NCBI RefSeq assembly: GCF_030010215.1
Contig: NZ_JASCRR010000006.1
Span: 211,229 to 275,228, forward strand
Source: Tianweitania sp. UT-5YL-CI-8
GTDB lineage: Bacteria; Pseudomonadota; Alphaproteobacteria; Rhizobiales; Rhizobiaceae
Reading direction: 5' to 3'
Length of the DNA stretch: 64,000 bases
Positions 36,943 to 46,726 of this stretch are shown in pieces. Numbering within the stretch: the first letter of the stretch is position 1; each line of letters starts with the position of its first letter. A program made the translations under genes and the position numbers. Under the pieces are notes generated by a model. It saw nothing but the letters and a program-made list of their open reading frames with translations. It was not told the DNA's origin and ran no database searches.

Positions 36943-37036
36943 TCTGCCCTGTTTTGGGACACAAATCCGACGCACCGCCTTGCTTTCATCGCCAAATCAA
37001 GCGATTGAAAGCAGGCGGATGTGGAGAGGACGGCAT

Positions 37037-37423
37037 ATGAAAATTAATCGCACCATCATTCGGGCGGGGTCCATGACCTTGCTCGCGGCGGCTCTTGCCG
37101 CATGCACCACCGCCGGCTCGCCTCCCTCCGGAGGTCCTGGCGGCCGTCCTGCGCCAAGTGGCGTGGAAGGCACCTGGATCGACGCGAAGGGCACCGGTCT
37201 TTCGACCTTCTCGGCAGGCTCGTTCAAGACGGTGGCCACCGACACCGGCCAGACCCTGTCCGACGGCAGCTACACCATGACGGGCGCCAACGCGGTCCAG
37301 ATCACCGGAACCTCGCTGATCCGTCAGGCGCCCATCGGCTTCAACTGCCTGATGGTTTCGCTCAATCAGCTCAACTGCACTTCGTCGGCCAACCAGCAGT
37401 TTACGCTGACCCGGCGCGTCTAA
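37037..37423 (+). CDS. Omp10-like outer-membrane lipoprotein
   Basis: A 128-residue lipoprotein. A signal peptide with lipobox LAAC places the lipidated Cys at residue 23. A Pro/Gly-rich spacer is followed by a small beta domain, and the C-terminus contains NQLNCTSSANQQFTLTRR, closely resembling the ending of Brucella Omp10. Omp10 is a small surface lipoprotein that affects envelope stability and virulence in Brucella. ATG 37037 has GGAGAGGA upstream. Confidence 0.85.
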   Translation: MKINRTIIRAGSMTLLAAALAACTTAGSPPSGGPGGRPAPSGVEGTWIDAKGTGLSTFSAGSFKTVATDTGQTLSDGSYTMTGANAVQITGTSLIRQAPIGFNCLMVSLNQLNCTSSANQQFTLTRRV

Positions 37424-37498
37424 CCGCATTGTTGCCTGCGCGCTTGCGCGGGCGGCGGGCTGTTGCGATAACCTTCCTCAAAGATGGGGAGGTTGTCG

Positions 37499-38740
37499 GT
37501 GAAGCATTTCGATACGGACGAAACACGCAGTCCCGAGGCGCGCGAAAAAGCATTTTTCGAGCGCCTTACGCCTTTCCTGAATACGGCTTCAGAAAAGCTC
37601 CCCGGCCTGCGTTCATGGCTTTACGGCCATAATCTTGGCATCCACAGTCGCGAGGACCTCGCAAGACTGCCGGTGCTGCGCAAGCCGGAGCTGATGGACT
37701 TCCAGGCCCGCACGCCGCCCTTCGGCGGCTTCGTCGATCCCGACGCCCTGGCCGGCAACCGTATCTTCTTGTCGCCGGGGCCGATCTGGGAACCGCAGGG
37801 CGGCGAGACGGAGGCTAAGGCCGTCGCCCGCGCCATGTACGCAGCCGGCATCCGGCAAGGCGATACGGTCCACAACGCCTATTCCTACCACATGACGCCG
37901 GGCGCCTTTTTCATGGACGAAGGCGCGCGTGCCCTAGGTTGTTCGGTCTTTCCAGCCGGAACCGGCAACACCGACATGCAGGTCGACGCGGCGGCGGTGC
38001 TCAAACCCAAAGCCTATAGCGGCACGCCCGACTTCCTTAAAGTCATCCTCGATCGCGCGGAAGAGACAGGCAAGGACGTATCCTCGATCGCGCTGGGCCT
38101 GGTTTCGGGCGGCGCGCTGTTCCCCTCGCTGCGAGCGGAATACCGCGCGCGCGGCATCGCGGTGCTGCAATGTTTCGCAACGGCCGAGTTCGGCGTCATC
38201 GCCTATGAAAGTGCCGATGACGACGGCAACCCCCTGCCCGGCATGATCGTCAGCGAGAACCTGCTGGTCGAGATCGTCCGGCCCGGCACCGGCGATCCCG
38301 TGCCGGAAGGCGAGGTCGGCGAACTGGTCGTGACCTGCCTGAACCCGGCCTACCCGCTTGTCCGGCTCGGCACCGGAGACCTCTCGGCGGTTCTGCCCGG
38401 CCAGTCGCCCTGTGGCCGCACCAACATGCGCATCAAGGGTTGGATGGGCCGCGCCGACCAGCGCACAAAGGTCAAAGGCATGTTCATTGATCCCAAGCAG
38501 ATTGCCGAGATCGTCAAGCGGCATCCGGAAATCGCCAAGGCACGGCTGGTGGTTCGGCGCGACGGCGAGCGCGACGTTATGGCGCTGCATGTCGAGCCGG
38601 CAAACGAGATCGTGCCGGAGGCCGTTTCGGCCTCGCTGCGCGATATCACCAAGCTGGGCGGCGACATCGTCATAGCCGGCAAAGGAAGCCTGCCGAACGA
38701 TGGCAAGGTTATAGCCGACGAGCGCGACTACGCGAATTAA
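37499..38740 (+). CDS. phenylacetate-CoA ligase-like AMP-forming enzyme with unusual ATP loop
   Basis: A 413-residue member of the PaaK/adenylate-forming family. The usual Ser/Thr/Gly-rich ATP loop (SSGTTG type) is replaced by FLSPGPIWEPQG near residue 86. Later motifs are kept: ATAEFGVIAYE near 228, YPLVRLGTGDLS near 285, and the C-terminal Lys in LPNDGKV that would adenylate the acid. The start is taken as GTG 37499, behind GGGGAGG. Adenylation may still occur or may have been lost; the acid substrate is unknown. It follows the lipoprotein gene by 75 bases. Confidence 0.8.
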   Translation: MKHFDTDETRSPEAREKAFFERLTPFLNTASEKLPGLRSWLYGHNLGIHSREDLARLPVLRKPELMDFQARTPPFGGFVDPDALAGNRIFLSPGPIWEPQGGETEAKAVARAMYAAGIRQGDTVHNAYSYHMTPGAFFMDEGARALGCSVFPAGTGNTDMQVDAAAVLKPKAYSGTPDFLKVILDRAEETGKDVSSIALGLVSGGALFPSLRAEYRARGIAVLQCFATAEFGVIAYESADDDGNPLPGMIVSENLLVEIVRPGTGDPVPEGEVGELVVTCLNPAYPLVRLGTGDLSAVLPGQSPCGRTNMRIKGWMGRADQRTKVKGMFIDPKQIAEIVKRHPEIAKARLVVRRDGERDVMALHVEPANEIVPEAVSASLRDITKLGGDIVIAGKGSLPNDGKVIADERDYAN

Positions 38741-38871
38741 CCGCGTCGGCAAAACAGGCTCGGATTCTCCTTGCATCCGAAAAACGGGGGTGTGAACATG
38801 GCCCTAGGACGCACCGGTCTTTGCGGGCGAACGGCTCCATGGCCCGCACCAGATCACTCGGGAGACATCAT

Positions 38872-41010
38872 ATGAAAAAATTCGCAGCACTTGCCGCGCT
38901 TTCCGTGTCGGCAATGGGCATTTCGGCGGGCAGCGCCTTTGCCGATTACACGCTGAACATCCTTCACATCAACGACTGGCACAGCCGCATCGAATCCAAC
39001 AACGCCACCGAATCGACCTGTTCCGAAAAAGACGAGACGGAGGGCAAGTGCATCGGCGGCGCAGCCCGGCTGGTGACCGCCATTACCGACCGGCGCAAGG
39101 CGCTCGACGGCCAGAACGTGCTCTTGCTGAACGGCGGCGACAATTTCCAGGGCTCGCTGTTCTACACCACCTACAAGGGCGCGGTGGAAGCCGAATTCCT
39201 CAACAAGATGAAATTCGATGCCATGACCGTGGGCAACCACGAGTTCGACGATGGCGAAGAGGCGCTGGTGCCGTTCCTGGAAAAGATCGAATTTCCGGTG
39301 CTGAGCGCCAATGTGCACCCCAACGCGCAGTCCAAGGTCGGCGACCGCATCAAGCCCTCCATGGTGATCGAGGTCGGCGGGCAGAAGATCGGCATCGTCG
39401 GCGCCGTGACCAACGACACCCCTGAAGTCGCCTCGCCCGGCCCGAACATCGCCATTGAGGACGACATCAAGACAATCACCGCCGAAGTCGAGAAGCTGAA
39501 GGCGGAAGGCGTCAACAAGATCATCGCGCTGACCCATGTCGGCTATCCCCGCGACAAGGAGCTGATCGCCAAGATCCCCGGCGTCGACGTAGTGGTCGGC
39601 GGTCACTCGCACTCGCTCCTGTCGAACACGGACCCCAAGGCCGAGGGTCCCTATCCGACGATGGTCGACAACCCGGACGGCTATAAGGTGCCCGTCACCC
39701 AGGCGGCCTCCTATTCGAAATATCTCGGCGAGTTCAAGGTCGTCTTCGACGACAATGGCGTCGTCAAGGAAGCCAATGGCAACCCGCTGTTCCTCGACAA
39801 GGCGATCAAGCCGGATGAAGCGGTTCTCGCCCGGATCAAGGAACTCGGCGCGCCCATCGAGGAACTGAAAAACAAGGAAGTGTCCGAGACGACCGCCACG
39901 ATCGACGGGAGCCGCGAGACCTGCCGCGCCAAGGAATGCGAGATGGGCAATCTGATCTCCGACGCGATCCTCGATCGGGTCAAGGACCAGGGCGTCACCA
40001 TCGTCTTCCAGAACGGCGGCGGTATCCGCGCCTCCATCGACCAGGGCGTCGTCACCATGGGCGAGGTGCTGACGGTCCTGCCGTTCCAGAACACGCTCGC
40101 CACCTTCCAGCTCTCCGGCAAGGACATCGTCGCTTCGCTGGAAGCCGGCGTCAGCGAGATCGAGGAGGGCAAGGGCAAGTTCCCGCAGGTCGCCGGCCTG
40201 AAATATGCCTTCGACAAATCGGTGAAGCCGAATGAAGGCCGCATCAAAACGGTCGAAGTGATGGACGGCGGCAACTGGGCGCCGATCGATGAGGCGAAGG
40301 TCTACACGGTCGCGACCAACAATTATGTCCGCCAGGGCGGCGACGGCTACAAGCTCTTCGCAACCAATGGGCAGAACGCCTATGACTATGGCCCGAGCCT
40401 GGAACAGGTGGTCGCCGACTATCTCGGCAAGAACCGTCCCTTCACCCCCAAGCTCGACGGCCGCATCACCGAGCTCGCACAGGCGACGCCTGCCGAGCCC
40501 GCTCCCGCAGCAACGCCTGCTCAACCGGCAACGCCCGCTGCACCTGCCGCCCCGGCCCCACCTGCGGCACCGGCAGCGCCGGCCTCTCCTGCGACCCCGC
40601 CCGCTGCCACGCCTTCCGCGCCGGCAGCTGAAGCCCCTGCGCCAGCCATGCCGGCACCTCCGGCCGGCTCCAGCGACATCGCCAACACCCCGCCAAAGAT
40701 CGAGGGCGCCCCTGCCACGCCTGCACCACCCGCACCCGCGCCGTCTGCGCCGGCTCCGGCAACACCAGCAGCCCCGGCAACACCAGCGGCCCCGGCAGCG
40801 CCTTCGGCTCCTGCGCCGGCAACCCCAGACGCGTCAGCTGCATCGGCCGAAAGCTCGCACACTATCGTTGCCGGCGACACCTTCTGGGATCTGGCAGAGG
40901 CCAAATATGGCGATCCGCTGAAGTGGCGCCTGATTTCCGAAGCCAATCCCGAGGCGCGCGCACGGCACCTGATGGTCGGCGAAACGCTGGTGATCCCGGC
41001 GGCCAACTGA
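38872..41010 (+). CDS. periplasmic 5'-nucleotidase / 2',3'-cyclic phosphodiesterase with C-terminal LysM domain
   Basis: A 712-residue exported protein. A signal peptide ends at about residue 24 (SAFA). The N-terminal metallophosphatase has LHINDWHS, GGDNFQG, GNHEFDDG, THVGYPRD and GGHSHSL, the full dimetal set. The 5'-nucleotidase C-terminal domain follows (about 325-540, FQNGGGIRASI). A ~110-residue Pro/Ala/Ser linker then leads to a LysM domain (HTIVAGDTFWDLA... near 664). Nucleotidases salvage nucleotides in the periplasm. The LysM would hold it to peptidoglycan. A terminator follows at 41035. Confidence 0.9.
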   Translation: MKKFAALAALSVSAMGISAGSAFADYTLNILHINDWHSRIESNNATESTCSEKDETEGKCIGGAARLVTAITDRRKALDGQNVLLLNGGDNFQGSLFYTTYKGAVEAEFLNKMKFDAMTVGNHEFDDGEEALVPFLEKIEFPVLSANVHPNAQSKVGDRIKPSMVIEVGGQKIGIVGAVTNDTPEVASPGPNIAIEDDIKTITAEVEKLKAEGVNKIIALTHVGYPRDKELIAKIPGVDVVVGGHSHSLLSNTDPKAEGPYPTMVDNPDGYKVPVTQAASYSKYLGEFKVVFDDNGVVKEANGNPLFLDKAIKPDEAVLARIKELGAPIEELKNKEVSETTATIDGSRETCRAKECEMGNLISDAILDRVKDQGVTIVFQNGGGIRASIDQGVVTMGEVLTVLPFQNTLATFQLSGKDIVASLEAGVSEIEEGKGKFPQVAGLKYAFDKSVKPNEGRIKTVEVMDGGNWAPIDEAKVYTVATNNYVRQGGDGYKLFATNGQNAYDYGPSLEQVVADYLGKNRPFTPKLDGRITELAQATPAEPAPAATPAQPATPAAPAAPAPPAAPAAPASPATPPAATPSAPAAEAPAPAMPAPPAGSSDIANTPPKIEGAPATPAPPAPAPSAPAPATPAAPATPAAPAAPSAPAPATPDASAASAESSHTIVAGDTFWDLAEAKYGDPLKWRLISEANPEARARHLMVGETLVIPAAN

Positions 41011-41034
41011 GCCGTATAAGCTCTGACCGACAAG

Positions 41035-41067
41035 GACCCGCTCGGAACGCTCCGGGCGGGTCTTTTT
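41035..41067 (+). terminator. rho-independent terminator of the 5'-nucleotidase gene
   Basis: GACCCGCTCGGA (41035-41046) folds with TCCGGGCGGGTC (41051-41062), then TTTTT. The stem has 12 base pairs with one mismatch. Confidence 0.92.
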
Positions 41068-41150
41068 GTTCCTAAGCTCGCCTGCGGCTACACGCTGCAT
41101 TCTAAGGCGGCTGTGGTTGGGATAGGCAAGAGCGAGATCGGAGACCGGAT

Positions 41151-42215
41151 ATGACCCTCAACACCAAAATCGACCTGAAGGCCGCCAAGGCTCTCGGTCC
41201 TTTGCCGCCGCAGCACCCGGTGGTGAGGGTCGACAAGGTGGGCGTGCTGCTGGTGAATCTCGGCACGCCCGACGCCACCGACGTCAAGTCGGTGCGGCGC
41301 TATCTGAGGGAGTTCCTATCCGATAAGCGCGTCATCGAATGGCCGCGCGCGCTCTGGCTGCCGATCCTGCATGGCATCGTGCTCAACACCCGTCCGAAGA
41401 AGTCGGGCGCAGCCTATGATCTGATCTGGAACAAGGAGCGCAACGAATCGCCGCTGCGCACCTTCACGCGCGCCCAGTCCGAAAAACTCGCCGTCTCGTT
41501 GGCGGATCACGACAATGTGGTGGTCGACTGGGCGATGCGCTACGGCAACCCGTCGATGGAAAGCGTCGTCCAGAAGATGCTTGCCGCCGGCTGCCAGCGC
41601 ATCGTCATGTTCCCGCTCTATCCGCAATACTCGGCGACCACGACGGCCACTGTGAACGACAAGTTCTTCGAGGCGCTGATGAAGCTGCGTTTCCAGCCCG
41701 CCGTACGCACCGTTCCGCCCTATCAGGACGAGACGGTCTATATCGAGGCCCTCGCCCTTTCGATCGAAAAGCATCTCGCCACGCTCGACTTCGAGCCGGA
41801 GGTGGTCATCGCCTCCTATCACGGCATCCCGCAGAGCTATTTCAAGCGCGGCGATCCCTACCCATGCCATTGCTGGAAGACGACGCGGCTTCTGCGCGAG
41901 CGTCTGGGCTGGGACGAGGAGAAGCTGATCGGCTGCTTTCAGTCGCGCTTCGGACCCGAAGAATGGATGCAGCCCTACACCGACAAGACGGTGGAAAGGC
42001 TTGCCAAGGAAGGCGTCAAATCGATTGCCGTGTTCAACCCCGGCTTCGTTTCCGATTGCCTGGAAACGCTGGAGGAAATCGCCGGTGAAGCCGGCGAAAT
42101 CTTCCATCAGGCGGGCGGCAAGAACTTTACCCACATCCCCTGCCTCAACGACAGCGAAGAGGGCATGGCCGTGATCGAAACGCTGGTGCGCCGCGAACTG
42201 TCGGGATGGGTGTAA
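41151..42215 (+). CDS. hemH: ferrochelatase
   Basis: A 354-residue ferrochelatase that inserts ferrous iron into protoporphyrin IX at the inner membrane, the last step of protoheme synthesis. Markers: VLLVNLGTPDAT near residue 27, RYGNPSMESVV near 135, the active His in SYHGIPQSYFKRGDPY near 224, and a late FNPGFVSDCLETLEEI near 305 with the conserved Glu. ATG 41151 follows a purine-rich GGAGACCGG. It is alone, flanked by an unrelated gene and a hairpin (42255-42272, GAAACCG/CGGTTTC) after its stop. Confidence 0.95.
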   Translation: MTLNTKIDLKAAKALGPLPPQHPVVRVDKVGVLLVNLGTPDATDVKSVRRYLREFLSDKRVIEWPRALWLPILHGIVLNTRPKKSGAAYDLIWNKERNESPLRTFTRAQSEKLAVSLADHDNVVVDWAMRYGNPSMESVVQKMLAAGCQRIVMFPLYPQYSATTTATVNDKFFEALMKLRFQPAVRTVPPYQDETVYIEALALSIEKHLATLDFEPEVVIASYHGIPQSYFKRGDPYPCHCWKTTRLLRERLGWDEEKLIGCFQSRFGPEEWMQPYTDKTVERLAKEGVKSIAVFNPGFVSDCLETLEEIAGEAGEIFHQAGGKNFTHIPCLNDSEEGMAVIETLVRRELSGWV

Positions 42216-42334
42216 TATCCCGCGAAGTGCGGCACACATCGGCATAAGGGTCAAGAAACCGATTCCGGTTTCACGGCTGATGCGCTACGTCTGCGGGACG
42301 GATTTCAGACGCCACCCCGCCAGGAGAGAAAACC

Positions 42335-43285
42335 ATGCAATTGACCGGTCCCGACATTATCATCCCGATCCTGGTAATTCTGGTTCTGCTGTTCCTCTTT
42401 GCCTCCATCAAGACCGTGCCGCAGGGCAACAACTATACGGTCGAGCGCTTCGGACGCTACACCAAGACGCTGACGCCCGGCCTCAACCTGATCATCCCCT
42501 TCATCGACCGCATCGGCGCTCGCTTGAACATGATGGAACAGGTGCTCGACGTGCCGACCCAGGAGGTCATCACCCGCGACAACGCCATCGTCGCGGTCGA
42601 CGGGGTGGCGTTCTACCAGGTGTTGAGCGCGCCTCAGGCGGCCTACCAGGTGTCGGGGCTGCAGAACGCAATCCTCAACCTGACCATGACCAACATCCGA
42701 ACGGTCATGGGCTCCATGGACCTCGACGAGTTGCTGTCGAACCGCGATGCGATCAACGACCGGTTGCTGCGCGTGGTCGACGAAGCGGCCCATCCCTGGG
42801 GCATCAAGATCACCCGCATCGAGATCAAGGATATCAATCCGCCCGCCAATATGGTCGAATCCATGGCGCGCCAGATGATGGCCGAGCGCAACAAGCGCGC
42901 CCAGATCCTGGAGGCGGAAGGTCTCAAGGCGGCCCAAGTGCTGGAAGCCGAGGGCCGCAAGGAGGCTGCCTTCCGTGACGCCGAAGCGCGCGAGCGCTCG
43001 GCGGAAGCAGAAGCGCGCGCAACGCAGGTGGTTTCCGAGGCCATCTCAAAAGGCGATGTGCAGGCCATCAACTACTTCGTGGCGCAGAAATACACCGAGG
43101 CGCTGGCCAAGATCGGCTCTTCGAACAACAACAAGATCGTGCTGTTCCCGATGGAGGCTTCCGCGCTGATCGGTTCGCTCGGCGGTATCGGCGCCATCGC
43201 CCGCGAAGTGTTCGGCGACAGCGCAAACCCGCAGCAGCCGCGCTCGACCAATCGCCCGCCTCGCATCACGCCGGATCAGGCTTAG
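42335..43285 (+). CDS. SPFH/stomatin-family membrane protein (QmcA-like)
   Basis: A 316-residue protein with one N-terminal membrane helix (about 7-26), an SPFH domain ([16 protein letters not shown], then [16 protein letters not shown]) and a long coiled-coil rich in Glu/Ala (about 190-235). Such stomatin-like proteins form ring or cage oligomers and organise membrane domains and protease access. It is followed by a NfeD gene, the standard partner. ATG 42335 has GGAGAG upstream. Confidence 0.92.
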   Translation: MQLTGPDIIIPILVILVLLFLFASIKTVPQGNNYTVERFGRYTKTLTPGLNLIIPFIDRIGARLNMMEQVLDVPTQEVITRDNAIVAVDGVAFYQVLSAPQAAYQVSGLQNAILNLTMTNIRTVMGSMDLDELLSNRDAINDRLLRVVDEAAHPWGIKITRIEIKDINPPANMVESMARQMMAERNKRAQILEAEGLKAAQVLEAEGRKEAAFRDAEARERSAEAEARATQVVSEAISKGDVQAINYFVAQKYTEALAKIGSSNNNKIVLFPMEASALIGSLGGIGAIAREVFGDSANPQQPRSTNRPPRITPDQA

Positions 43286-43397
43286 CATCCCCGCCCGAGT
43301 GCATTGGCGATGATGACAGGGCTGGTCGGTGGAGTGGAGCTAGCGTCTCGCACCATCTCGGGTGGAAACAGGCCTGCTGCGGCTGGAGGAGAATGCG

Positions 43398-43874
43398 GTG
43401 ATCTACGATCTGATCCTTGAGCTTGGCCCCTGGAGCTGGATGCTGCTCGGTCTCGTTCTGCTCGTGCTCGAAATCTTCATGCCCGGCGTGTTTCTGCTCT
43501 GGGTCGGCATTGCCGCCTTGATCACCGGCGCGTTGTCGCTGGCCCTTGCCGGTACGGCGTTCTGGGGCTGGCAGGTACAGGTCATCGTGTTTCTCGTGCT
43601 GGCGCTGATTGCCGCATTTGCAGGCCGAACCATCACAGCCAACCGCAAGGACACAAGCGATCAGCCCTTCCTCAACCGGCGCAGCGCACAGATGGTCGGC
43701 CGCACCGCCACCCTGACCGAACCGATCCGCGAGGGCCGTGGGCGCATTCAGCTCGGCGATACGATGTGGCGTGTCGCAGGACCCGATTTGCCTGCCGGCG
43801 CAAGGGTGCGCGTGGTCTCGGCGGGCGAGACCGAACTCGATCTGGTTGTCGAGGAAATCCCCGCCGCTCTTTAA
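43398..43874 (+). CDS. NfeD-family membrane protein, SPFH partner
   Basis: A 158-residue protein with three to four closely spaced hydrophobic helices (about residues 9-80) and a C-terminal OB-like beta domain (QMVGRTATLTEPIREGRGRI). It is the usual partner of the stomatin gene just upstream. The start is GTG 43398, set by GGAGGAG; the ATG at 43362 would add 12 residues of poor character. The stop overlaps the convergent kdsD end by 4 bases. Confidence 0.88.
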   Translation: MIYDLILELGPWSWMLLGLVLLVLEIFMPGVFLLWVGIAALITGALSLALAGTAFWGWQVQVIVFLVLALIAAFAGRTITANRKDTSDQPFLNRRSAQMVGRTATLTEPIREGRGRIQLGDTMWRVAGPDLPAGARVRVVSAGETELDLVVEEIPAAL

Positions 43875-44869
43875 GCCGCGCCGACCCGCAGCAGGTCGTG
43901 GAAGTGAACCAGTCCGACTGGCTTCCCGCCCTCAACCACGACCAAAGCGCTGATGTTGTGGTCGTTCAGCATCGCAATCGCGGTTCCGGCCAGCATATCA
44001 GGCGGAACCGTCTTGGGATTGCGGGTCATGATCTCGTCGACGACGGTTTCGGCGAGATTGCGGTCCATGTTGCGGGCGAGATCGCCATCGGTGATGATGC
44101 CCTCAAGCCTCCCGTCAGCCCCCACCACGCAGACGCAGCCGAAACGCTTCAGCGACAGTTCCTTCGCCGCCGCAGGCATCTTGGTGCCGAGCGGACAGAT
44201 AGGGAGTTCGTCGCCGATATGCATCAACTCACCCACCGGCGTCAGGCTTGCACCCAATTGGCCGCCGGGGTGGAATGTCCGGAAATGATCCGCGGTGAAC
44301 CCGCGTGCTTCCAGAAGGGCGATCGCCAGCGCATCGCCCGCCACCAGTTGCAGCAGCGTCGATGTGGTCGGCGCCAAACCATGCGGACAGGCCTCGGCCG
44401 CGCGTGGCAGCAGGAGGACTACGTCGGCCCGGCGGGCCAATGCGGAATTCTCGCCTGAAGTGACCGCGATAAGCGGAATCGAAAACCGCCGCGAATAGGC
44501 GACGATGCCCTTGAGCTCAGCGGTTTCGCCGGACCAGGACAACGCCACGATAGCATCGTCATGCGCGATCATGCCGAGATCGCCGTGAATGGCCTCGGCG
44601 GGATGCACGAAGAAGGCCGGCGTTCCTGTGGAGGCAAGCGTTGCGGCGACCTTCGAGCCGATATGGCCGCTTTTACCGACACCGGTCACGATGGTGCGGC
44701 CCTTGATGGTTGCGAGCAAAGCCACCGCATCTGCAAAGGCAGATGCCAGCCCACTTTCGAGCGCACCGGCTAGAGCGGTCAATCCCGCACGCTCGGTCTC
44801 GACGGTCTTGAGCGCCGAGGCGATGACCGCTTCGCGGTCGATGGTCTTCTTCAAAGAGCCAGGATGCAT
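43871..44869 (-). CDS. kdsD: arabinose-5-phosphate isomerase (KpsF/GutQ/KdsD family)
   Basis: A 332-residue protein: an N-terminal SIS domain (GVGKSGHIGSKVAATLASTG near residue 64, then HGDLGMI and LSWSGETAE) and two CBS repeats in the C-terminal half. It interconverts ribulose 5-phosphate and arabinose 5-phosphate, the first step to KDO for lipopolysaccharide. It is alone on this strand, opposite the envelope-protein gene downstream. Confidence 0.92.
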   Translation of the reverse strand: MHPGSLKKTIDREAVIASALKTVETERAGLTALAGALESGLASAFADAVALLATIKGRTIVTGVGKSGHIGSKVAATLASTGTPAFFVHPAEAIHGDLGMIAHDDAIVALSWSGETAELKGIVAYSRRFSIPLIAVTSGENSALARRADVVLLLPRAAEACPHGLAPTTSTLLQLVAGDALAIALLEARGFTADHFRTFHPGGQLGASLTPVGELMHIGDELPICPLGTKMPAAAKELSLKRFGCVCVVGADGRLEGIITDGDLARNMDRNLAETVVDEIMTRNPKTVPPDMLAGTAIAMLNDHNISALVVVEGGKPVGLVHFHDLLRVGAA

Positions 44870-45004
44870 GGCGGTGCGTTAGCGCGTCCAACCGCTTCTG
44901 TCCATGATTTCGTTGGCCGACGCTGCCTTGAAAGACTGTTTAAACCCCCCGTTAACCAAACCTGTTTACCGCTTGGTAAGCATGGCGCGCTTGCGCCCGA
45001 GGCT

Positions 45005-46657
45005 ATGGTGAGCATGACGGCGAGAAAGCCAGGACAGTCCCGCGCCCCCGAAAGGGCGGTTTACGCCTTGCTGGCAACGGTGAGCGTCGTTGCCTTGCTG
45101 GCGACGCCGGCTGTCGCGCAGGACCTGCCGCTGTTGCGCGGAGAAGTCGACGAAAACGCCACCAGCCAATATTTGCTGGAGCGCGACCGGCAATTGCTGG
45201 AAAATCAGCCCAACCAGCTCTATCCCGACAGCGCGCTCCAACCCGCCCTGCCCGAAGACGAGGTTCGCGGCGTGGACAGGACGGGCATATCGCCAAATCC
45301 TCTCGAGTCGGAAGAGCAGACGGACGTGGATGCCGAGACCGCTCCCTTGGACGGCGAGGAGCAGGCCGAGGAAGAGGATGCCCCGGCGGCTCGCGTTCCC
45401 CTGGACGATACCGCGACAGGCGGCGTCCGGCAGCCCGCGGTGGAAACCGACCCCGGATTCAGGCGCGCGGAAGCTGCGACGCGGCAGCCTGCCCTGCAGG
45501 TCCGGCCGCGCACCGCCGTTGCCGATCCCTATGCGGCGGAAGGCATCAGAGCCGGTTCCGTCATCCTCCGGCCCAGCGTCGAGCAGGGGCTGCGCGGCAC
45601 GACCAATGCCGATTCTTCGGCAACCGGCGGATCGGCGACAATCTCCGAGACGACCATCCGTCTCAATGCCGAATCGGATTGGTCGCGGCACTCCGCACGG
45701 GTGAACGCCTACGCCACCGCGCGCCGCTCAATTTCGGGCCAGGACCTCGATGAAAATCTCGGCGGCGTCGATGCCGAACTCGATCTGGATCTGGGCCGCG
45801 AGCTAACCGGCATCGGGCGCTTCAATTACGAGGTGAGGCCCGAATCGGCAAATTCGCCGAATATCGTCGACGGGACAGTCTCGCGACCGCTTCGGCACAT
45901 CGTTACCGGCAGTGCCGGTCTGCACAAGGACATCGGCAAGCTGCGGCTGCGGCTTGTCGGCGATGTCGAGCGAGACACGTTCGAAGACGCCGAACTGTCC
46001 AATGGCGACCGGATTTCGCAAGAGGACCGCAACAGCACCACGCTGTCGGCGACGCTGCGCGGCGGTTACGAGCTTTCGCCCGCGCTCATTCCCTTTGCCG
46101 AGATCGAAGCAGGTCGGAAGACCTATGACAATCGTATCGATTCAGCCGGGTACCAGCGCTCCGCCGATATCCTCGCCGCACGCGCCGGCATCGCGGTCGA
46201 CCTTCGCGAGAAGCTGACCGGCGAGCTTGCCTTGGGCTGGCTGCGCGAGAAGTTCGACGACGACCGGCTCGATCCGGTGTCCGCTTTCACCGTCGACGGC
46301 GCGATAAACTGGTCGCCCCGGCGCGGCTGGGACGTGAGGCTCAGCGGCGCGACCCGCGCGGAAGCGGCAACCGGCGCCGGCGAAAGCGGTTCGGTGCTTT
46401 ATGAGAGCCGCCTGGCCGTTACCCATGAACTGCGCCGCAACATCACCACCACAGCCGCCCTGGGCTATGCCTGGCGCGACTACGTCGGCAGCGACGACCA
46501 CGACGAAACCTTCACGGCTGAAGCCAGCGCCACCTGGTGGGTCAACCGTTATGCGGGGCTGACAGGCCGTCTCGCCTACGAAAACCTGAAAAGCACGATG
46601 GAGGGCCGCGACTATGATGCGACCAGCGCTTTCCTGGGCATCACCGTTCGCCGTTGA
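45005..46657 (+). CDS. outer-membrane beta-barrel protein (DUF2320/BBP2-like)
   Basis: A 550-residue exported protein. A signal peptide (hydrophobic core VYALLATVSVVALLA, cleavage near AVAQD) leads to an acidic, disordered part (about 40-165) and then a long series of alternating beta strands with aromatic ends up to the final residues ITVRR, as for an outer-membrane barrel of roughly 14-18 strands. This resembles DUF2320, a rhizobial/alphaproteobacterial barrel of unknown role. Start may be ATG 45005 or ATG 45014. Confidence 0.78.
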   Translation: MVSMTARKPGQSRAPERAVYALLATVSVVALLATPAVAQDLPLLRGEVDENATSQYLLERDRQLLENQPNQLYPDSALQPALPEDEVRGVDRTGISPNPLESEEQTDVDAETAPLDGEEQAEEEDAPAARVPLDDTATGGVRQPAVETDPGFRRAEAATRQPALQVRPRTAVADPYAAEGIRAGSVILRPSVEQGLRGTTNADSSATGGSATISETTIRLNAESDWSRHSARVNAYATARRSISGQDLDENLGGVDAELDLDLGRELTGIGRFNYEVRPESANSPNIVDGTVSRPLRHIVTGSAGLHKDIGKLRLRLVGDVERDTFEDAELSNGDRISQEDRNSTTLSATLRGGYELSPALIPFAEIEAGRKTYDNRIDSAGYQRSADILAARAGIAVDLREKLTGELALGWLREKFDDDRLDPVSAFTVDGAINWSPRRGWDVRLSGATRAEAATGAGESGSVLYESRLAVTHELRRNITTTAALGYAWRDYVGSDDHDETFTAEASATWWVNRYAGLTGRLAYENLKSTMEGRDYDATSAFLGITVRR

Positions 46658-46726
46658 GCTGAGTTTATCGACATGAATTGGGGCGAAGGCTTTGCGTCCT
46701 TCGCGCCACTTCATTCAGTATGCCTG

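Noticed and set aside
35446..36975. 509-codon reverse frame opposite homospermidine synthase
   Set aside because: Shadow of hss; no start signal and composition typical of GC-rich antisense.
38854..40524. 556-codon open frame on the reverse strand opposite the 5'-nucleotidase gene
   Set aside because: It mirrors a well-supported gene with intact metal motifs; the frame is Asp/His/Leu-rich with no family pattern, as expected of antisense frames in GC-rich DNA.
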